A DNA stretch of 64,000 bases, from assembly GCA_949825045.1 (NCBI GenBank), contig OX463827.1, forward strand, positions 5,540,501 to 5,604,500, in the 5' to 3' direction. This document shows positions 9,289-20,534 of this stretch, piece after piece. The position numbers and the translations under genes are program-made. The notes below the pieces were generated by a model, which was not told where the DNA came from, did no database searches, and worked only from the letters and a program-made list of their open reading frames with translations. The number at the start of each line of letters is the position of its first letter. Positions within the stretch are counted from its first letter, which is position 1. The stretch comes from Argyresthia goedartella. Lineage: Eukaryota; Arthropoda; Insecta; Lepidoptera; Argyresthiidae.

Positions 9289-12065
9289 TTGAAATTGTTA
9301 CGAATTCCCCCTCTTATAGCCCCTCTCTTCGCATTGACTATTTTAACTCATTTGAAACCCTTCATAATGATCTGACTCCTCTTTATAGCGACACCCCGAT
9401 TCTCGGCGACTTCACACTTGCCTTCTCAAAAATAACGTTCGCTCGGCAAAGCTCAAATCTCTTGTAAGTTCATTAAACTTACACATCCTTCCCCTGGGTG
9501 CCATCCACTTTCAACCACACTGCACCCCCTCTCTTCTAGATCTGATGATTACTTCTAACTTATCCAAGGTTGCTGTGCATGGCCAACTTAACGCCCCCTT
9601 CTTCTATCACGATTTGATTTACCTCTCATTCAAGTTAAGACCTCCCAAGCGTGCAGCTAAATTCCTTGACATACGTAGTTTCAAGGGCATGGATCTTAAC
9701 TCCCTTAAATCAGATGCCGCCTCTGTCGACTGGTCCTCTGTTGTTGGTAGCGAGACCGTTGAAGACAAAGTCCAAAACTTTAACTCTGTTGTCCTGAGCT
9801 TGTTTGATAAGCACGCTCCGGTCAAGAGGGTTAAGGTTAAGCAACTTCCTTTGCCGTGGCTTACTGACACCATCAAGAGCCTGATGGCCAAGAGAAACCG
9901 TGCCAAGAGTAGATATAAGGTGGATCCGACCGACGAGAATCTTTTATTTTTCAAACGCCTCCGCAATCGTTGCACTCGTCTGTGTCGTGATGCCAAACGT
10001 CGTCATATCTACGAGTGTATTGAGAGCTATACTCCAGCACAGGTTTGTAAATTCCTGAAGACTCTTGGTGTAGGTAAGTCCCAGGACTTGGCTGCTGGAA
10101 ATGTCAACCTCAACGGTCTCAACAATTATTTTGCTAATCCCCCAGTCGCGATGGACCCCCTCGTCAAGGAAGCTACCCTTCGTAACCTACGGTCTAAGAC
10201 CGCAGCCCACAACTCACCCTTCAACTTCAACCGTGTCGGAATCGGCGCAGTAAGGAGGGCAATCTTAGCGATCTCGTCGAAAGCCATTGGTGAGGACAAG
10301 ATCTGTTCTCAGATGATAACCTGTATCATTGAGGAGCTGTTACCGATCATTACCCATATAATTAATGTATCGCTTGAACAATGTCGCTTCCCCTCTCAGT
10401 GGAAAAAGGCACTTGTGATTCCCCTACCTAAATCGTCCAATCCCGTCTCCTTTAATGATTTTCGTCCCATATCTATTCTGCCTATCCTTTCCAAAGTCCT
10501 AGAATCAATTGTTCACTGTCAGCTCTCCTCATACCTTTCCTCTAGAAATTTATTAAATCCATATCAATCAGGTTTCAGGCCGGGTCACAGTACTACCACG
10601 GCATTGCTTAAAGTCACCGATGACATTCAATTAGCCATGGATCAGAAGCAGCTTACGGTTCTCACTCTGCTTGATGTCAGTAGCGCCTTCAACTGCGTCG
10701 ATTTCGATATCCTGGTTGAAATTCTAAAATCGCTCAGAGTCTCCTCGCACTCGGCTCTCTGGTTTGACTCCTACCTGAGAGACCGCCAGCAGCGCATTAA
10801 GTCTGAGGAGATCTCAACGAACTGGTGTAATCTCTCCGCGGGTGTTCCGCAGGGTGGTATCCTTTCTCCTCTTCTCTTCTCAGTATTCATTAACTCCATC
10901 TCTGACGTTCTTACTTCTTCTTATCATCTCTACGCAGATGACCTCCAAATATATCGGCACTTCTCTCTTAGTGATGTAAATCTGACCGTAGAGGCGTTGA
11001 ATGCAGACCTCGATAACATCAGTAAATGGGCAATTTCATATGGGCTGCTTATCAACCCGGCAAAATCTCAAGCCATGATTATGGGTACACGGCACTCAAT
11101 TAACACAATACAAAATATCCCCGTCGATCCTGTGATGTATGAGGGTACGATAATCAGTTACAGCGAGAAAGCTAAGAATCTTGGGGTTATTTTTGATAAC
11201 TTGCTGTCCTGGTCGCCCCATGTTTGTGAGGTCAGCAGACGAGTCTTTGCGTCATTTTACTCCCTACGGAGATTGCAGTACTTCCTGCCGCGGCAGACTA
11301 AAATCACCCTTGTTCAGTCCTTTCTACTACCTTTAATAGACTACGCGGATGCTTGTTGGGTCAGTGCGAACGAAGAACAACTGAATAAACTCTAGCGACT
11401 TCAAAACCTTGAGATTCGGTTTGTCTACGGGCTGCGCAAGTACGACCATGTCTCCCAATATCGCAAGGAGCTGGGATGGCTTCCGATCCGTCTTCGCCGT
11501 GATATGCACATTCTCTCTTATCTATTCAATATTTTGCGAAATCTCCGCTACCCCACATATCTTCGAGAACGTTTTGAGTTTCTCTTCCCCAGGGATAGTA
11601 ATCGGAGATCCCACACGGTGTCCCTCCTGTCAACTCCTCGGCATAACACTGCCGCCTACAAACACTCTTTTAGGTTAAGGGCAATCCGACTGTGGAACGC
11701 ACTTCCTTGCACTATTAGGGATAGTCCCTCAATTTTCACTTTTAAGAAAAGATTGAAAGCGTATTTCCTTTCTCTTCCGTAATCGGTATCATATTTATAT
11801 AAGTATATGTATGATATATTGTAGTTTATATATGTGCATGCTATCTAGGTATTTTATATAGTTGAGATATATATTTTTTTTTTATTAGGTATATTTTATT
11901 TATATTTTAAAAGTAATTTTCGTATGTATGTATACAGTTTTATTGCGCACTAGGACTGTCCTTTTTCATAAACACTCCTGTCTTGCCTAGGTTTGCTGGA
12001 AGAAATCTCTATTTAGAGATAATCTCTGTTTATCTATGTTTTCTGTGCAATAAAGAATATGAATT
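9289..12065 (+). mobile_element. CR1/L2-like LINE, nearly intact ORF2 (copy A)
   Basis: A non-LTR retrotransposon truncated inside its endonuclease domain. The first recognisable codons (SPSLRIDYFNSFETL, LGDF) at about 9300-9420 match the endonuclease part of copy B (31100-33935). The reverse transcriptase follows, then a 3' UTR that ends with AATAAAGAATATGAATTCC near 12045-12065. The GTTTGCTGGAAGAAATCTCT block near 11990 is shared with copy B. A one-codon lesion interrupts the main frame. Confidence 0.85.
9545..11782 (+). pseudogene. LINE reverse transcriptase with one nonsense codon
   Basis: One frame runs from 9545 to 11782, broken only by a TAG at 11393-11395. The ATG at 9545 lies after frame-disrupted endonuclease sequence. 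Visible reverse-transcriptase motifs are PWLTDTIKSLMAKRNRAKSR in the linker, VIPLPKS, FRPISILPILSK, SGFRPGHSTTTALL, LLDVSSAFNCVD, GVPQGGILSPLLF, and the catalytic YADD near 10933. The tail after the TAG (GLRKYDHVSQYRKELGWLPI, RLWNALP, FTFKKRLKAYFL) is the C-terminal region characteristic of CR1/L2 elements. The codon before GACTTCAAAAC was probably CAG, so one C-to-T change would explain the stop. There is no RNase H domain, as expected for this clade. Confidence 0.9.
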
Positions 12066-12104
12066 CCAAATCAATCACAGTTCCTTTCTTCTACTAGTAT
12101 ATAT

Positions 12105-12300
12105 TTTTTTTATTTTGACGATCCTATTTTTATAGCTACCTACCTACTTAAGACAATCCATGATCAATGGTATGACAAAGTGGGAAGGTAATAGTGCCAG
12201 TTTGTAATAGTGTTACTCAAGGGTGTGACAAAATAGGAATCACAGTCTATTTTCATACCCAGTTGGTAACAGTGTTACAAACTACTTTTGGGTTTTTCCA
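12105..12300 (-). repeat. right arm of the inverted repeat pair
   Basis: The reverse-complement counterpart of 8097-8313, beginning TTTTGACGATCCTATTTTTA and ending with CCAGTTGGTAACAGTGTTAC. Identity is roughly 80-85 per cent by eye, with one internal gap. Confidence 0.75.
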
Positions 12301-12374
12301 TTCTAGTGGGTATTCCTCAGAAAATGCGGAAATGTTACATCTAAAATAATACAATATATATTTTTACTGTGTCC

Positions 12375-12741
12375 ATGTCGCAGTTAGTTGGTTAAATCAG
12401 ACACTTATCTAACAACCTAGACTAGACCGTTAATTAAAGACCGATGTTTAACCAAGTCGCTAAAGTTACGTCAGACAAGTGAGTGAACGAAACGTTTAAC
12501 GAGTTGTTTAAGCTGTGCAAATCCGTAGTGACAAGATAGACTGAAAGTAATCAGCTGTTGTCGTGACTCCATCTTGTTTTACATTATTTAACCAACGCTT
12601 TTGGTAAGACAGGTTATGAAACGTTTTCGACGATGTTTTATTTAAATCAAATGCTAGTGACTTGGTTAAACGTCGGTCTTTAATTAACGGTCTAGGGTGT
12701 TAGTTAAGTATCTGATTTATTTAACCAACTAACTGCGACAT
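12375..12741. mobile_element. MITE with about 85-bp terminal inverted repeats, copy 1
   Basis: The left end GTCGCAGTTAGTTGGTTAAA and right end TTTAACCAACTAACTGCGAC style repeats are inverted over about 85 bases, including the ACCGTTAATTAAAGACCGA / TCGGTCTTTAATTAACGGT block. The interior has no coding sequence. A second copy in the opposite internal orientation lies at 24396-24900. The target duplication is unclear. The type of helper transposase is unknown. Confidence 0.85.
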
Positions 12742-14040
12742 CCACACTACACCAAAATCGCGAACATGCTCGATCTTTTGGTTTGAAACGATCTTTTGGA
12801 TCGAAATTGGACGTTTTTGGTTCGTTTGTAGGTATTTGTGGGTTTGGAGCTTGCTGCATGCAATCCTGAAGGTGGAAACGATACAGAGAGATGATGATTT
12901 TTAGGCCAACCCTCAGATAAACGAAACTCTTCGCTTAAATAGATGTAACGTCAAATTTGGATTGCGTACCCTTTTGTTGATGGTTTGGTTTCTTTGGGTT
13001 TTTTTACTCTACAGAATTAGATAATACTCGTATTATATATAGTTTGTCAGACAACTACGAACTCTTCAATTGCATCGAACAGCACCTGTCATTTGTCCCA
13101 TAGTCCTAACATAAACAAAGACTGAATACTTATTTCGAATCGAAACTTTCGGGAAAAGTTATTTTAATTATCAGCGAGATAAATTATAAAATTGGATTAG
13201 AAAGTCATTTTCCATGTAGTGCGCTATCATACAGAGTAAAATTTATATGAGAAATCATAAAGACTTAGGCGAAATCAGCTACCACATTGTCTAAGAAATA
13301 TCGATAGTGATAGGAAAAAAATATTATCGCTAAATTGTATAGTAAGAAATAATCGTGCTTAATTGTAATGATTTGATCCGTATTATGAATCTTTTCTACA
13401 AAGTGACATTGACGTTGGAAAATTCATGTGTAATTTAATGCTACCCTTTTAATTTTAGATTTCCTGGTGGAAAACTATTGCTAAATGTGTGGCTTACGGA
13501 AGTATCTCGCGGATCCAGCTGGACGGCAAAAACTAGCGCTAATTCTCAAGAAGATTTCACTGCAGAATGATTTTTCCGGCTATTAAAAAATCGCTGACTA
13601 ATACAAACTACTATACCAACACTAATGTCCCGTTTACATCTGTTATTATATTAGAGTAAGAGCTCATTCATACGGGATTCGACATTGCGATTCGTCAAAA
13701 TATCCCAAAAGACATTATACTCGTATTAGATGCTGCTGATATTTTTCAATGTATTTTACTTCGTCTTGGTACGTCAAGGGTATGGTATATTATAGAATCG
13801 TGATTAGCGATCGATATCAATTAATCGTGTTTATTTACATAAATGAGTGTTTAATTTGTAAAGACATTTTTCTATTGCTATTGAATTGTCGATTTAACTA
13901 TGTGTATCTTTTTATTGATTATATTTTTTTAAATAATAATAATAATTTTGTTTAAGAGCACAAAAGGATCCACATGTTGTTTGCAACAGACAAACTACTT
14001 CATCTTTATTTGTTTCTTGAATTCGATCTATTTCATATAA
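12742..14040. other. noncoding, nothing identified
   Basis: AT-rich sequence without recognisable coding, exon-like or repeat structure. The GATCTTTTG / CGATCTTTTGGATCG motif near 12770-12805 is a minor local duplication. Confidence 0.5.
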
Positions 14041-14046
14041 ATAGGC

Positions 14047-14508
14047 CTACATGTTACACAGCACAGTTTTCCACGCACTGTCACTAACAGTCATAACACT
14101 CACCCAGTGTTTGAGCCGTCGCCGTCGAGCCGACCTACAATGACCTCTAGGATGCTGTTGGTGCTGCCACGCGTTCTGCTTCACTAAGAAGGCTGATCTC
14201 TTATGTATGATGGCATGGAATCCATCAGTACGTGCCTCAACAAATATGCCCGATGCACTACAGAGCATGGCAACATCCTAAAAGCATGGTAATACTGGAC
14301 GAGCAGGGCGTTGAAAGCCTTTGGATATAGTTGACTCATAGGCTGCACTCGTAGATTGATTTACAGTGTGCTTGAATTGTAGAAGTTGTCTTGAAGTCTG
14401 AAGTTTTTTACTGGCTTTTTCAATGTGCAATCCTACGAGCCAACATATTCGCCCGAATTGCCAAAGCACCCACTCTATCACTATGTCATCTTTCAGGTCC
14501 TCAGGCAC
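14047..14508 (-). pseudogene. unrecognised interrupted frame, possibly retrotransposon gag
   Basis: Two minus-strand segments (14508-14278 and 14268-14047) are in the same frame and separated by one TAG. The first reads PEDLKDDIVIEWVLWQFG followed by a Gln/Ser-rich stretch. The second is basic with scattered Cys and His (HQQHPRGHCRSARRRRLKHW). The order of an acidic helical segment followed by a basic Cys/His-poor segment is weakly like the region before and within the zinc knuckles of Pao-type gag, but no complete knuckle is visible. I do not recognise it securely. Confidence 0.3.
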
Positions 14509-14519
14509 TATGAGACAAA

Positions 14520-15380
14520 GGTATTTTAAATTGTTTGTTGAGTGTGTTACCTACCATATAATTTAATTTAAAGACTGTGTTTATTTCTTTCGTAGTATGA
14601 AAATAAATTATCACTTCGACTTTGTTTGTCGATACTATATAATCAGTGATCCTCTCATAGTTAAATACCAGTCTTCTAAAATATCGATAATAAAGTAAGT
14701 AAACTATCTATAATGTTTGCCGATAGCTGTACTATATCGATACTTACACCATCGCTGGTTGTCAATAAAATGGTAGGCGACCTGTCCTGTCAAAACTATA
14801 TTGGTTTCTCAGTCATACAAAGAAGTGCGGTCGTATGAGTAAAGAGTGTCAGTATATTAACTTTTGTTCATGAGCTAGAATATTCCAGAAGAGCGCGCTC
14901 TATGCCTCTTCGTAAAACATTTTACTGACTCAAATATTGCGAGGTAGTCTCATTCGTAAATATGAATATAGTGTATGGTTAGATAAACTTACTTATGGTT
15001 TAATTATTTCAGAAGTCAACCATATGTATGTACTTCACTTTTCATAGCTACGCTCGGCGATCGCTTTAGGGTTGTCAACTACGGCTTATGCACGAAAAAC
15101 TATCGTGATTCTGGCGCTCCAAAAAACAAAACAATAGACCTGCCTACTATTATAATACAAAAGGTTTACAGAACAGAAAAATACCTACACAATTTTACCT
15201 TTGTCAATTTTCACTATCGAAAATCCCTGATAACTTCTAAACGGACTACCCGAGTTACAAAATTTCTATTGCTCTGTCCGTTTCAGACCCACACCTGTCA
15301 AATGAGACGAAAAACAACACAATATATACATAAATATGTAGATATATATATATAGATACAACTCACTAGAGGTCAGACGT
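14520..15380. other. noncoding, nothing identified
   Basis: No exon-like frame or clear repeat was seen. A small run of TATATA lies near 15340. Confidence 0.5.
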
Positions 15381-15394
15381 AACACCGAGCAGCT

Positions 15395-15585
15395 TCTGAC
15401 TGTGTTTCGATTGTTGCGAGGCGACAGTGACTGTGTCGCGCTTGTTGGTACGGTATGCGCGCTATTCGTGCCCGACAAATACCACCGAGCGCGCAGGCAC
15501 CAGCGGCTATTAGCGGGCGGTGCGCACCGCACGTTAGCGCGCCAGCAGTCTCCGCTGGTGAGGGCGCGGGACAGTCTCAACGTAC
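15395..15585. other. isolated GC/CpG-rich patch
   Basis: A block rich in CG dinucleotides (GCGCGC, GCGGGCGGTGCGCACCGCAC region) in AT-rich surroundings, cut on its right by the MITE at 15588. No splice-bounded frame is convincing. It could be a host promoter or untranslated first exon, or a piece of a transposon leader such as the GC-rich one at 37990-38155, although I see no direct sequence match. Confidence 0.35.
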
Positions 15586-15587
15586 AA

Positions 15588-15846
15588 TTACAACTGTAGG
15601 TGCATAAACTTGTAAGTAATAGCTTCATAACGAAAAAAAAAAAACTTCACGAAAAATCTATTCATACTTTGAAGTCGCACTGTTAAAAAAAATGTACTAC
15701 TAAAAGTTTACCTTTTACTAAAAAAATATGCCTGTTTAATCTACTTTCTAACGAGGTATCTCTATATCTAATCTAGATTTTTCGTGAAGGTTTTTTTTTT
15801 CGTTATGAAGCCATTACTTACAAGTTTATGCACCTACAGTTGTAAA
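15588..15846. mobile_element. MITE with about 68-bp terminal inverted repeats
   Basis: The left arm, TTACAACTGTAGGTGCATAA and onward to CACGAAAAATCTA, is inverted at the right arm ending TTATGCACCTACAGTTGTAA. The core is A/T-rich with poly-A and poly-T runs inside each arm. There is no coding content. A precise target duplication could not be separated from the terminal repeat. Confidence 0.85.
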
Positions 15847-15984
15847 AAAACTCCATTTGAATTTATTTTTATCCTAGCCACGAAAAACACACAAAAAAAC
15901 TATCAAATTAAGTAACTTTTTTTTTTTTCATTAAGTTACCTAGAGACCTTTTTTTTTAAAAAAAACTCAAAATCGCCATAACTT

Positions 15985-16095
15985 TATATGGTGTCTGATA
16001 AAGGCCATACCGTAGAGGAATTTTATGTTCATAATGAACCCCTCTACCTCCTGGTTTCGTTTGATCCACGATTTCCCGGGCCACCCTGTATATGT
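15985..16095 (-). repeat. one end of a mariner-like element
   Basis: The minus strand begins TATACAGGGTGGCCCGGGAA at 16096 and continues into a stretch with ACCAGGAGGTAGAGGGGTTC. A TA followed by CAGGGTG is the terminal pattern seen at the mariner elements at 26852 and 37852, but the inner sequence is different. No matching opposite end was found nearby, so this is a fragment. Confidence 0.45.
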
Positions 16096-17110
16096 TATTT
16101 GTATGTGTACAACGAATTGGACATAGTCTGTAATGTTGTGCATTAATCTGTATTAATAAATAAATAAATAAATAAACAAAAAAACATGTTTTCAACTTAC
16201 GTAAGTAAGGTGGCGTGAATTTACTTAACAAAAGTTTTGTTAATACCTACTTATTTTATTATACTGATTGAAAAATAGGCAACTGTTATCTATTTAAATC
16301 GATCTTAGATATATTATTCGGGGACCTTACCTACCTACCTAACTGTTCTATACATATAACGTTAAAACGAACCATCGAAATACAAGCAGATAGCTACTTA
16401 CCTTTCCGAAACCACTTAAAAAACGCCAATTCACAGTTTAATGTTGAATTTAAACAACCGTCCACTGAACAGTTATAATAACTTTTTTCCGTTGCTCCAT
16501 TGTTGCATTATTTGCATTAACAGACGCGCGTGTCAAGCGGATGGCACTCACGCTCGCACTGGTCCGAATGGTCCGAGATATCGTGTCCTTGAGCAGTATC
16601 TATGTTGCGATGCTCGAGCGCGCTTGTATGTAGATTGATTTCTGTACCTATTTATTTTGTGTCTTAACCTACTCAAAACAACTCGTGAAATACAAGTACC
16701 TAGATAAATATATCGTTCAGCAAATATTCAACGACTATTACTATAGGTATCTACGGAAAGAGAGTAAATGTAAGATCCCTAGAAGCATATCATATCAATG
16801 TCGTATGATGTCAATACATTTAGAAAAAGGCTCGAAGCTGCAAAGCGGTAACGGCGAACGCGCGACGATAGGAAGCGCGCAAAGTATCAACTCCGCATAG
16901 TCGGCGTGTGCCAGAAGCAACAGACTTTAGACACACAAGCGCACTGCGAACTGAGCGCTCTCTCTGTGTGCAGCCAGAAGATGCTAAACACTGATGGCCT
17001 TACCACAAAAAAATAAACTACCGTTCAGCACGTGTTTGAAAACAAAAATGTTTAGGATTTGACGTTTGTTTTGAGGTTAAACGTTGTTTAATATTTTTTG
17101 TGGTAACACG
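16096..17110. other. noncoding, short simple repeats
   Basis: Contains an (AAAT)n run near 16153-16180 and a CpG-richer patch near 16850-16980. No gene is supportable. Confidence 0.5.
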
Positions 17111-17129
17111 GGGAGTCTCTCAAATTTAG

Positions 17130-17265
17130 TGGGCCATGACCCGTGGACCCACCGGCTAAACCCACTGGTGGGTCCATGGGGTTTTTTTTTCCCCTAGACC
17201 CACCAGACTGCAAAAGCGCTGGCAGTGGGTCCACCGGTAAAAAAGGGACCTTAGGCCCACTGGTA
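17130..17265. repeat. cluster of GTGGGTCC / GGACCCAC hairpins
   Basis: Inverted pieces of GTGGACCCACCGG, CCCACTGGTGGGTCCATGGGG, CCCCTAGACCCACCAG and GTGGGTCCACCGG crowd into 135 bases, with a T-run loop in the middle. It reads as a diverged foldback element. Confidence 0.6.
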
Positions 17266-17299
17266 TAGTCTTTCTTTCGGAAACTTGGAATCTGACCTC

Positions 17300-17861
17300 C
17301 TTCGGAAAATTCCTACTGAAGCATAAACTTTTTATTGTAAACGGCCCAATTTAGTAAGAGCCCAATTTAAGTAAACGCTTAGAGCAAAAATTTTACGTGT
17401 ATGACTGTACATATGACAATTGTCGAGTCAAAGAAAATGACTAAACAAATAAAATGACCAATTAGGGAAACCGACGAGCTGCTTTTTATAAGAGTTGGTA
17501 ACCCAAATTATGTACAATATTCTCATTACCTTGTACATTTCATGAACTACTAGTTTGGTAAAATGACGAATCAAAGAAAATGACCAATTAGGTAAAATTG
17601 ACGAGTCAAAGATTTGATGAAATTGACGAATAAAGAATAATAATCATATCTATAAATACCTTACAACAAGAGATACATAATTTATGATAAAAAACATACA
17701 AAATATTATTAAAGGTAGTGACGCAATAACTAAAATGGCGAGGGAAAGTTACCAGTTATGCACCACCCCTGCCACCCCGTATGCGAAAAAATGTGACGAT
17801 ATGTTACTTTTCAATTGACATATATTGTATTACTTATTAAGGATTATTGACAAAAACCAAT
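17300..17861. other. noncoding, 3' flank of the host exon
   Basis: AT-rich. Imperfect repeats of a GACGAGTCAAAGAAAATGAC-like motif occur at about 17425-17630. No gene was seen. The 3' UTR of the host exon at 17862-18064 would lie here, but no single strong polyadenylation site could be chosen. Confidence 0.45.
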
Positions 17862-18064
17862 TCAATCAGTAAGAATATCGAGTTTGCTAACAACGCTGGC
17901 GCGTCGCTTGGCCAGGTGCCCGGGTTCTGGCGACTTCCGTTTCCCCTCGTGGGCGTTGGTGGCTCCGGTCTCCTCGATCACGATGTCTTGAGAGGGGATC
18001 GCCATAAGCAGCTTGTCGAACGTTGACTTGTGGAGGTCTTGCTTGTCGGCTGCGGCCGAGCCAT
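17862..18064 (-). CDS. last coding exon of an unidentified host gene
   Basis: On the minus strand a good acceptor (TTTTCCAACAG) ends at 18065. The exon then runs 203 bases in one frame to a TGA at 17862-17864. The encoded tail is hydrophilic and basic, with the segments STFDKLLMAIPSQDIVIEE and KRKSPEPGHLAKRRAS; the latter resembles a nuclear localisation signal. The first two bases complete a codon begun by the single base left over from the exon at 22985-23093, so the two exons join in phase. GC and codon use differ sharply from the flanking DNA. I do not recognise the protein. It is probably nuclear, by inference from the basic motif only. Confidence 0.75.
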
Positions 18065-18424
18065 CTGTTGGAAAACCAAACTCAAATTGTCACGAGAAAT
18101 TGTAGGCTTTCGTAAGCAGAGACAGACTAGAGTACTGGAAATTATATAGCTGGGAGAAAACAGTTTCTGTTAATTTTCATAAAAAATAAAAAATAAGAGT
18201 CGAAATCGCGCACGAAGGTTTCCTTAGCACCGTATAATGGTAAGGATGGTGTGGAGTGAATAGTTTGGATTTTACATAGCAAAATGTTGTTTAAAAAGTT
18301 ATTGGTGCGGCGCGGCTACTTTCACACTCCATGTATGTAACCAGGTGCATTCATAAGTTTGTATGTGGAATTAAAATAATATGGGAGGCCCCTTAAATAT
18401 TAATTTTATTCTGTTTGTTAGTAT

Positions 18425-18590
18425 TTGTTGTTATAGCGGCAACAGGAATACATCATCTGTGATAATTTCATCTGTCTAACTATCACAGTTCATGAGATAC
18501 AGCCTGGTGTCAGACGGACGGACGGACGGACAGCGGAGACTTAGCAATAGGGTCCCGTTTGGCATCCTTCGGGTAGGGAACCCTAAAAAT
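18425..18590 (+). repeat. lepidopteran-type interspersed repeat, copy 2
   Basis: Better preserved than the copy at 8590. It has TTTGTTGTTATAGCGGCAAC, TCATGAGATACAGCCTGGTG, four GACG units in CAGACGGACGGACGGACGGA, CAGCGGAGACTTAG, AATAGGGTCCCGTTTGGCAT, and a terminal GGGAACCCTAAAAA. It is noncoding and lies within a host intron. Confidence 0.75.
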
Positions 18591-19040
18591 GATGCGAATG
18601 GAAAATATGATGCGAATGGAAAATTAACTCGAGATTTGGACAAAATAAAGGAAGAAAAAAAGGGCTATTGAGATAAGTAAGTATGAAGTTTGGTAAAATT
18701 TGCGAATGGAATTTACGTCTTCCATGGAAATTCAATTTAGGAAAAACATACGCCATACTCTACACCAGTAGGCTTGTTATTCTGGAATTTCGATCAGAAT
18801 CCCTTTCGATGCCTTCTATTTAAAGATCAGTGCGTTTAATTTTTGCCGGGTTTTTGTAATGACAGGATCCAATATCAGAACGTGGATAGTTGCGAGTAAA
18901 GAAGCGAAAGTCCATGCAATACTGAGAATAATGTAATTGCAGTAAGGGGCGAAAGACTCGGCAATGATGAGCTCGACGCCACGCCCACAGACTACTAATC
19001 TAGAATTACTAATCTCGTAGCAAAATGGTAAACAATGGCC

Positions 19041-19170
19041 TGTACATACAGCATCAGATATATATGAGTGCGCAAGCTACTCAAATAGATCTAACACATC
19101 TTAAGCAACCAGAAATATCTACACGGCCAGTCTCAAAATTGACAACATTTCATTTTTGTATGGGTTCATT
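19041..19170 (+). repeat. half copy of a CAGCATCAGATATATATGAG MITE
   Basis: This matches the left arm of the complete element at 28298-28535 (ACAGCATCAGATATATATGAG, then CTCAAATAGATCTA). The right arm is missing here; a diverged right-arm-like half is at 22745-22900. Confidence 0.65.
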
Positions 19171-19660
19171 ATAGATTTAATGTCCAATGCTTAATACGAA
19201 ACACATTGAAATATATTTTTCACACCTTTCATTCGTAAAAGTAAGTTTTGCTCCACGACGAGAGGGAGCAAAATGCTACTTTTCTGTTCAAGCTACTTTT
19301 TTAATTTATTTATTGGCATTTAGCATTTCCGCAATGTGCCAATTGAACACAGATCGAAATAATCGAATGTAATTATGAAATTACATTACAATTGACTACG
19401 ATGACGTAGTCGATTAAAAACGAACATGTTTCAAGTTTTAACTTTAACAACGTTAAATGAAAATTTATGAATTTTTCGTAATATTTAAAAAAAAATGTCA
19501 CAATAAATTATATGTTTTACTGAAATCAAAACTATCGATGACTGTTATTGTGATATAATGAATATTGATATCCGAAACCATTGTAATATTTGATTCGATT
19601 ATTTTTAGATGTAGTGTACGAACACACCTTTACCCTATACCTATATAATCAGTATGTATG

Positions 19661-20043
19661 TATCACTCTGAGATCATTAAACGCCTGTCTATTGAACAAA
19701 TGACTCGTCTCATTCACCACCTATAGGCCGATCCTTACATGGCGACCTTGCCAGGCCAGCCTACCTCTCGCGGGGTAGCGCTGGGCCGAATGGCCAGTGA
19801 AATATAAAATAGTGGAAATGTGAGATGAAAAAGTGGAGAATTAATAAAAAGTGAGAAATAATGAAGAAATGGAAAAAAAAGTGAATAAATTAAAGAACTA
19901 TAAAATGCATAGAATGCAAACATAATTTTAATTAAAATGTTAAAATAATACATAGTTTTCTAAAAATCACTCTGAGATCATTAAACGCCTGTCTATTGAA
20001 CAAATGACTCGTCTCATTCACCACCTATAGGCCGATCCTTACA
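19661..20043 (+). mobile_element. LTR-retrotransposon relic with R/U5-like direct repeats
   Basis: A segment of about 75 bases, ATCACTCTGAGATCATTAAA through GGCCGATCCTTACA, occurs twice, at about 19664-19738 and 19969-20042. The first copy is followed at once by TGGCGACCTTGCCAGGCC, which looks like a primer binding site of the TGGCGACC type. CTATATAAT lies 25-30 bases upstream of the first copy. The upstream parts are not repeated, so the likely history is an internal deletion joining the leader to the R/U5 part of the 3' LTR. Confidence 0.6.
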
Positions 20044-20234
20044 AGACATTAGTAAAAGTATACAGGAATATTTTATCTGTGGTGACCTTTCCTTAATCCG
20101 TCACAATCCGCCTTTATAAAAAAAAAGTTTTGTTTACGTTGTTCGATTACTGTAAAAGTGGTGAAAGTATAATTCAAAGTATATATATATATATATATTT
20201 TTAGAGCATTTAATTTAAATTTTCCTCATAGTCG

Positions 20235-20402
20235 GTGTGAAAAGTTGTATGTGTCACTCAGGAGCAAAATTATTTTCGTCATGGGCGTTAACGCTTGAAT
20301 CCTTCGCTACGCTCAGGATTCTATCGTAGAATCCTTCCCTTCACTCTGGATTCAATGTACCGCCCTCGCCGTAAACACATCATTTTGCTCCCTTGTGACA
20401 CA
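20235..20402. repeat. foldback element with GTGTCAC...GTGACAC ends
   Basis: The ends TGTGTCACTCAGGAGCAAAA and TTTTGCTCCCTTGTGACACA are inverted. The interior contains AATCCTTCGCTACGCTCAGG and a second inverted match around GGATTCTATCGTAGAATCC. It resembles a small MITE. No coding content. Confidence 0.65.
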
Positions 20403-20534
20403 AATAATTATTTCTATTCATTCGTTTTAAAGATACTTTGAAAATAATTCAGATATCGAGGATGTAGGCAGAAGAACTACATTACCTTTGCCAAAAATAC
20501 TAGCTGACACTAGCTGTCAATGTCACCATATCAT

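Noticed and set aside
13749..13955. small membrane protein
   Set aside because: AT-rich hydrophobic codons by chance; no start context, homology or conservation signal.
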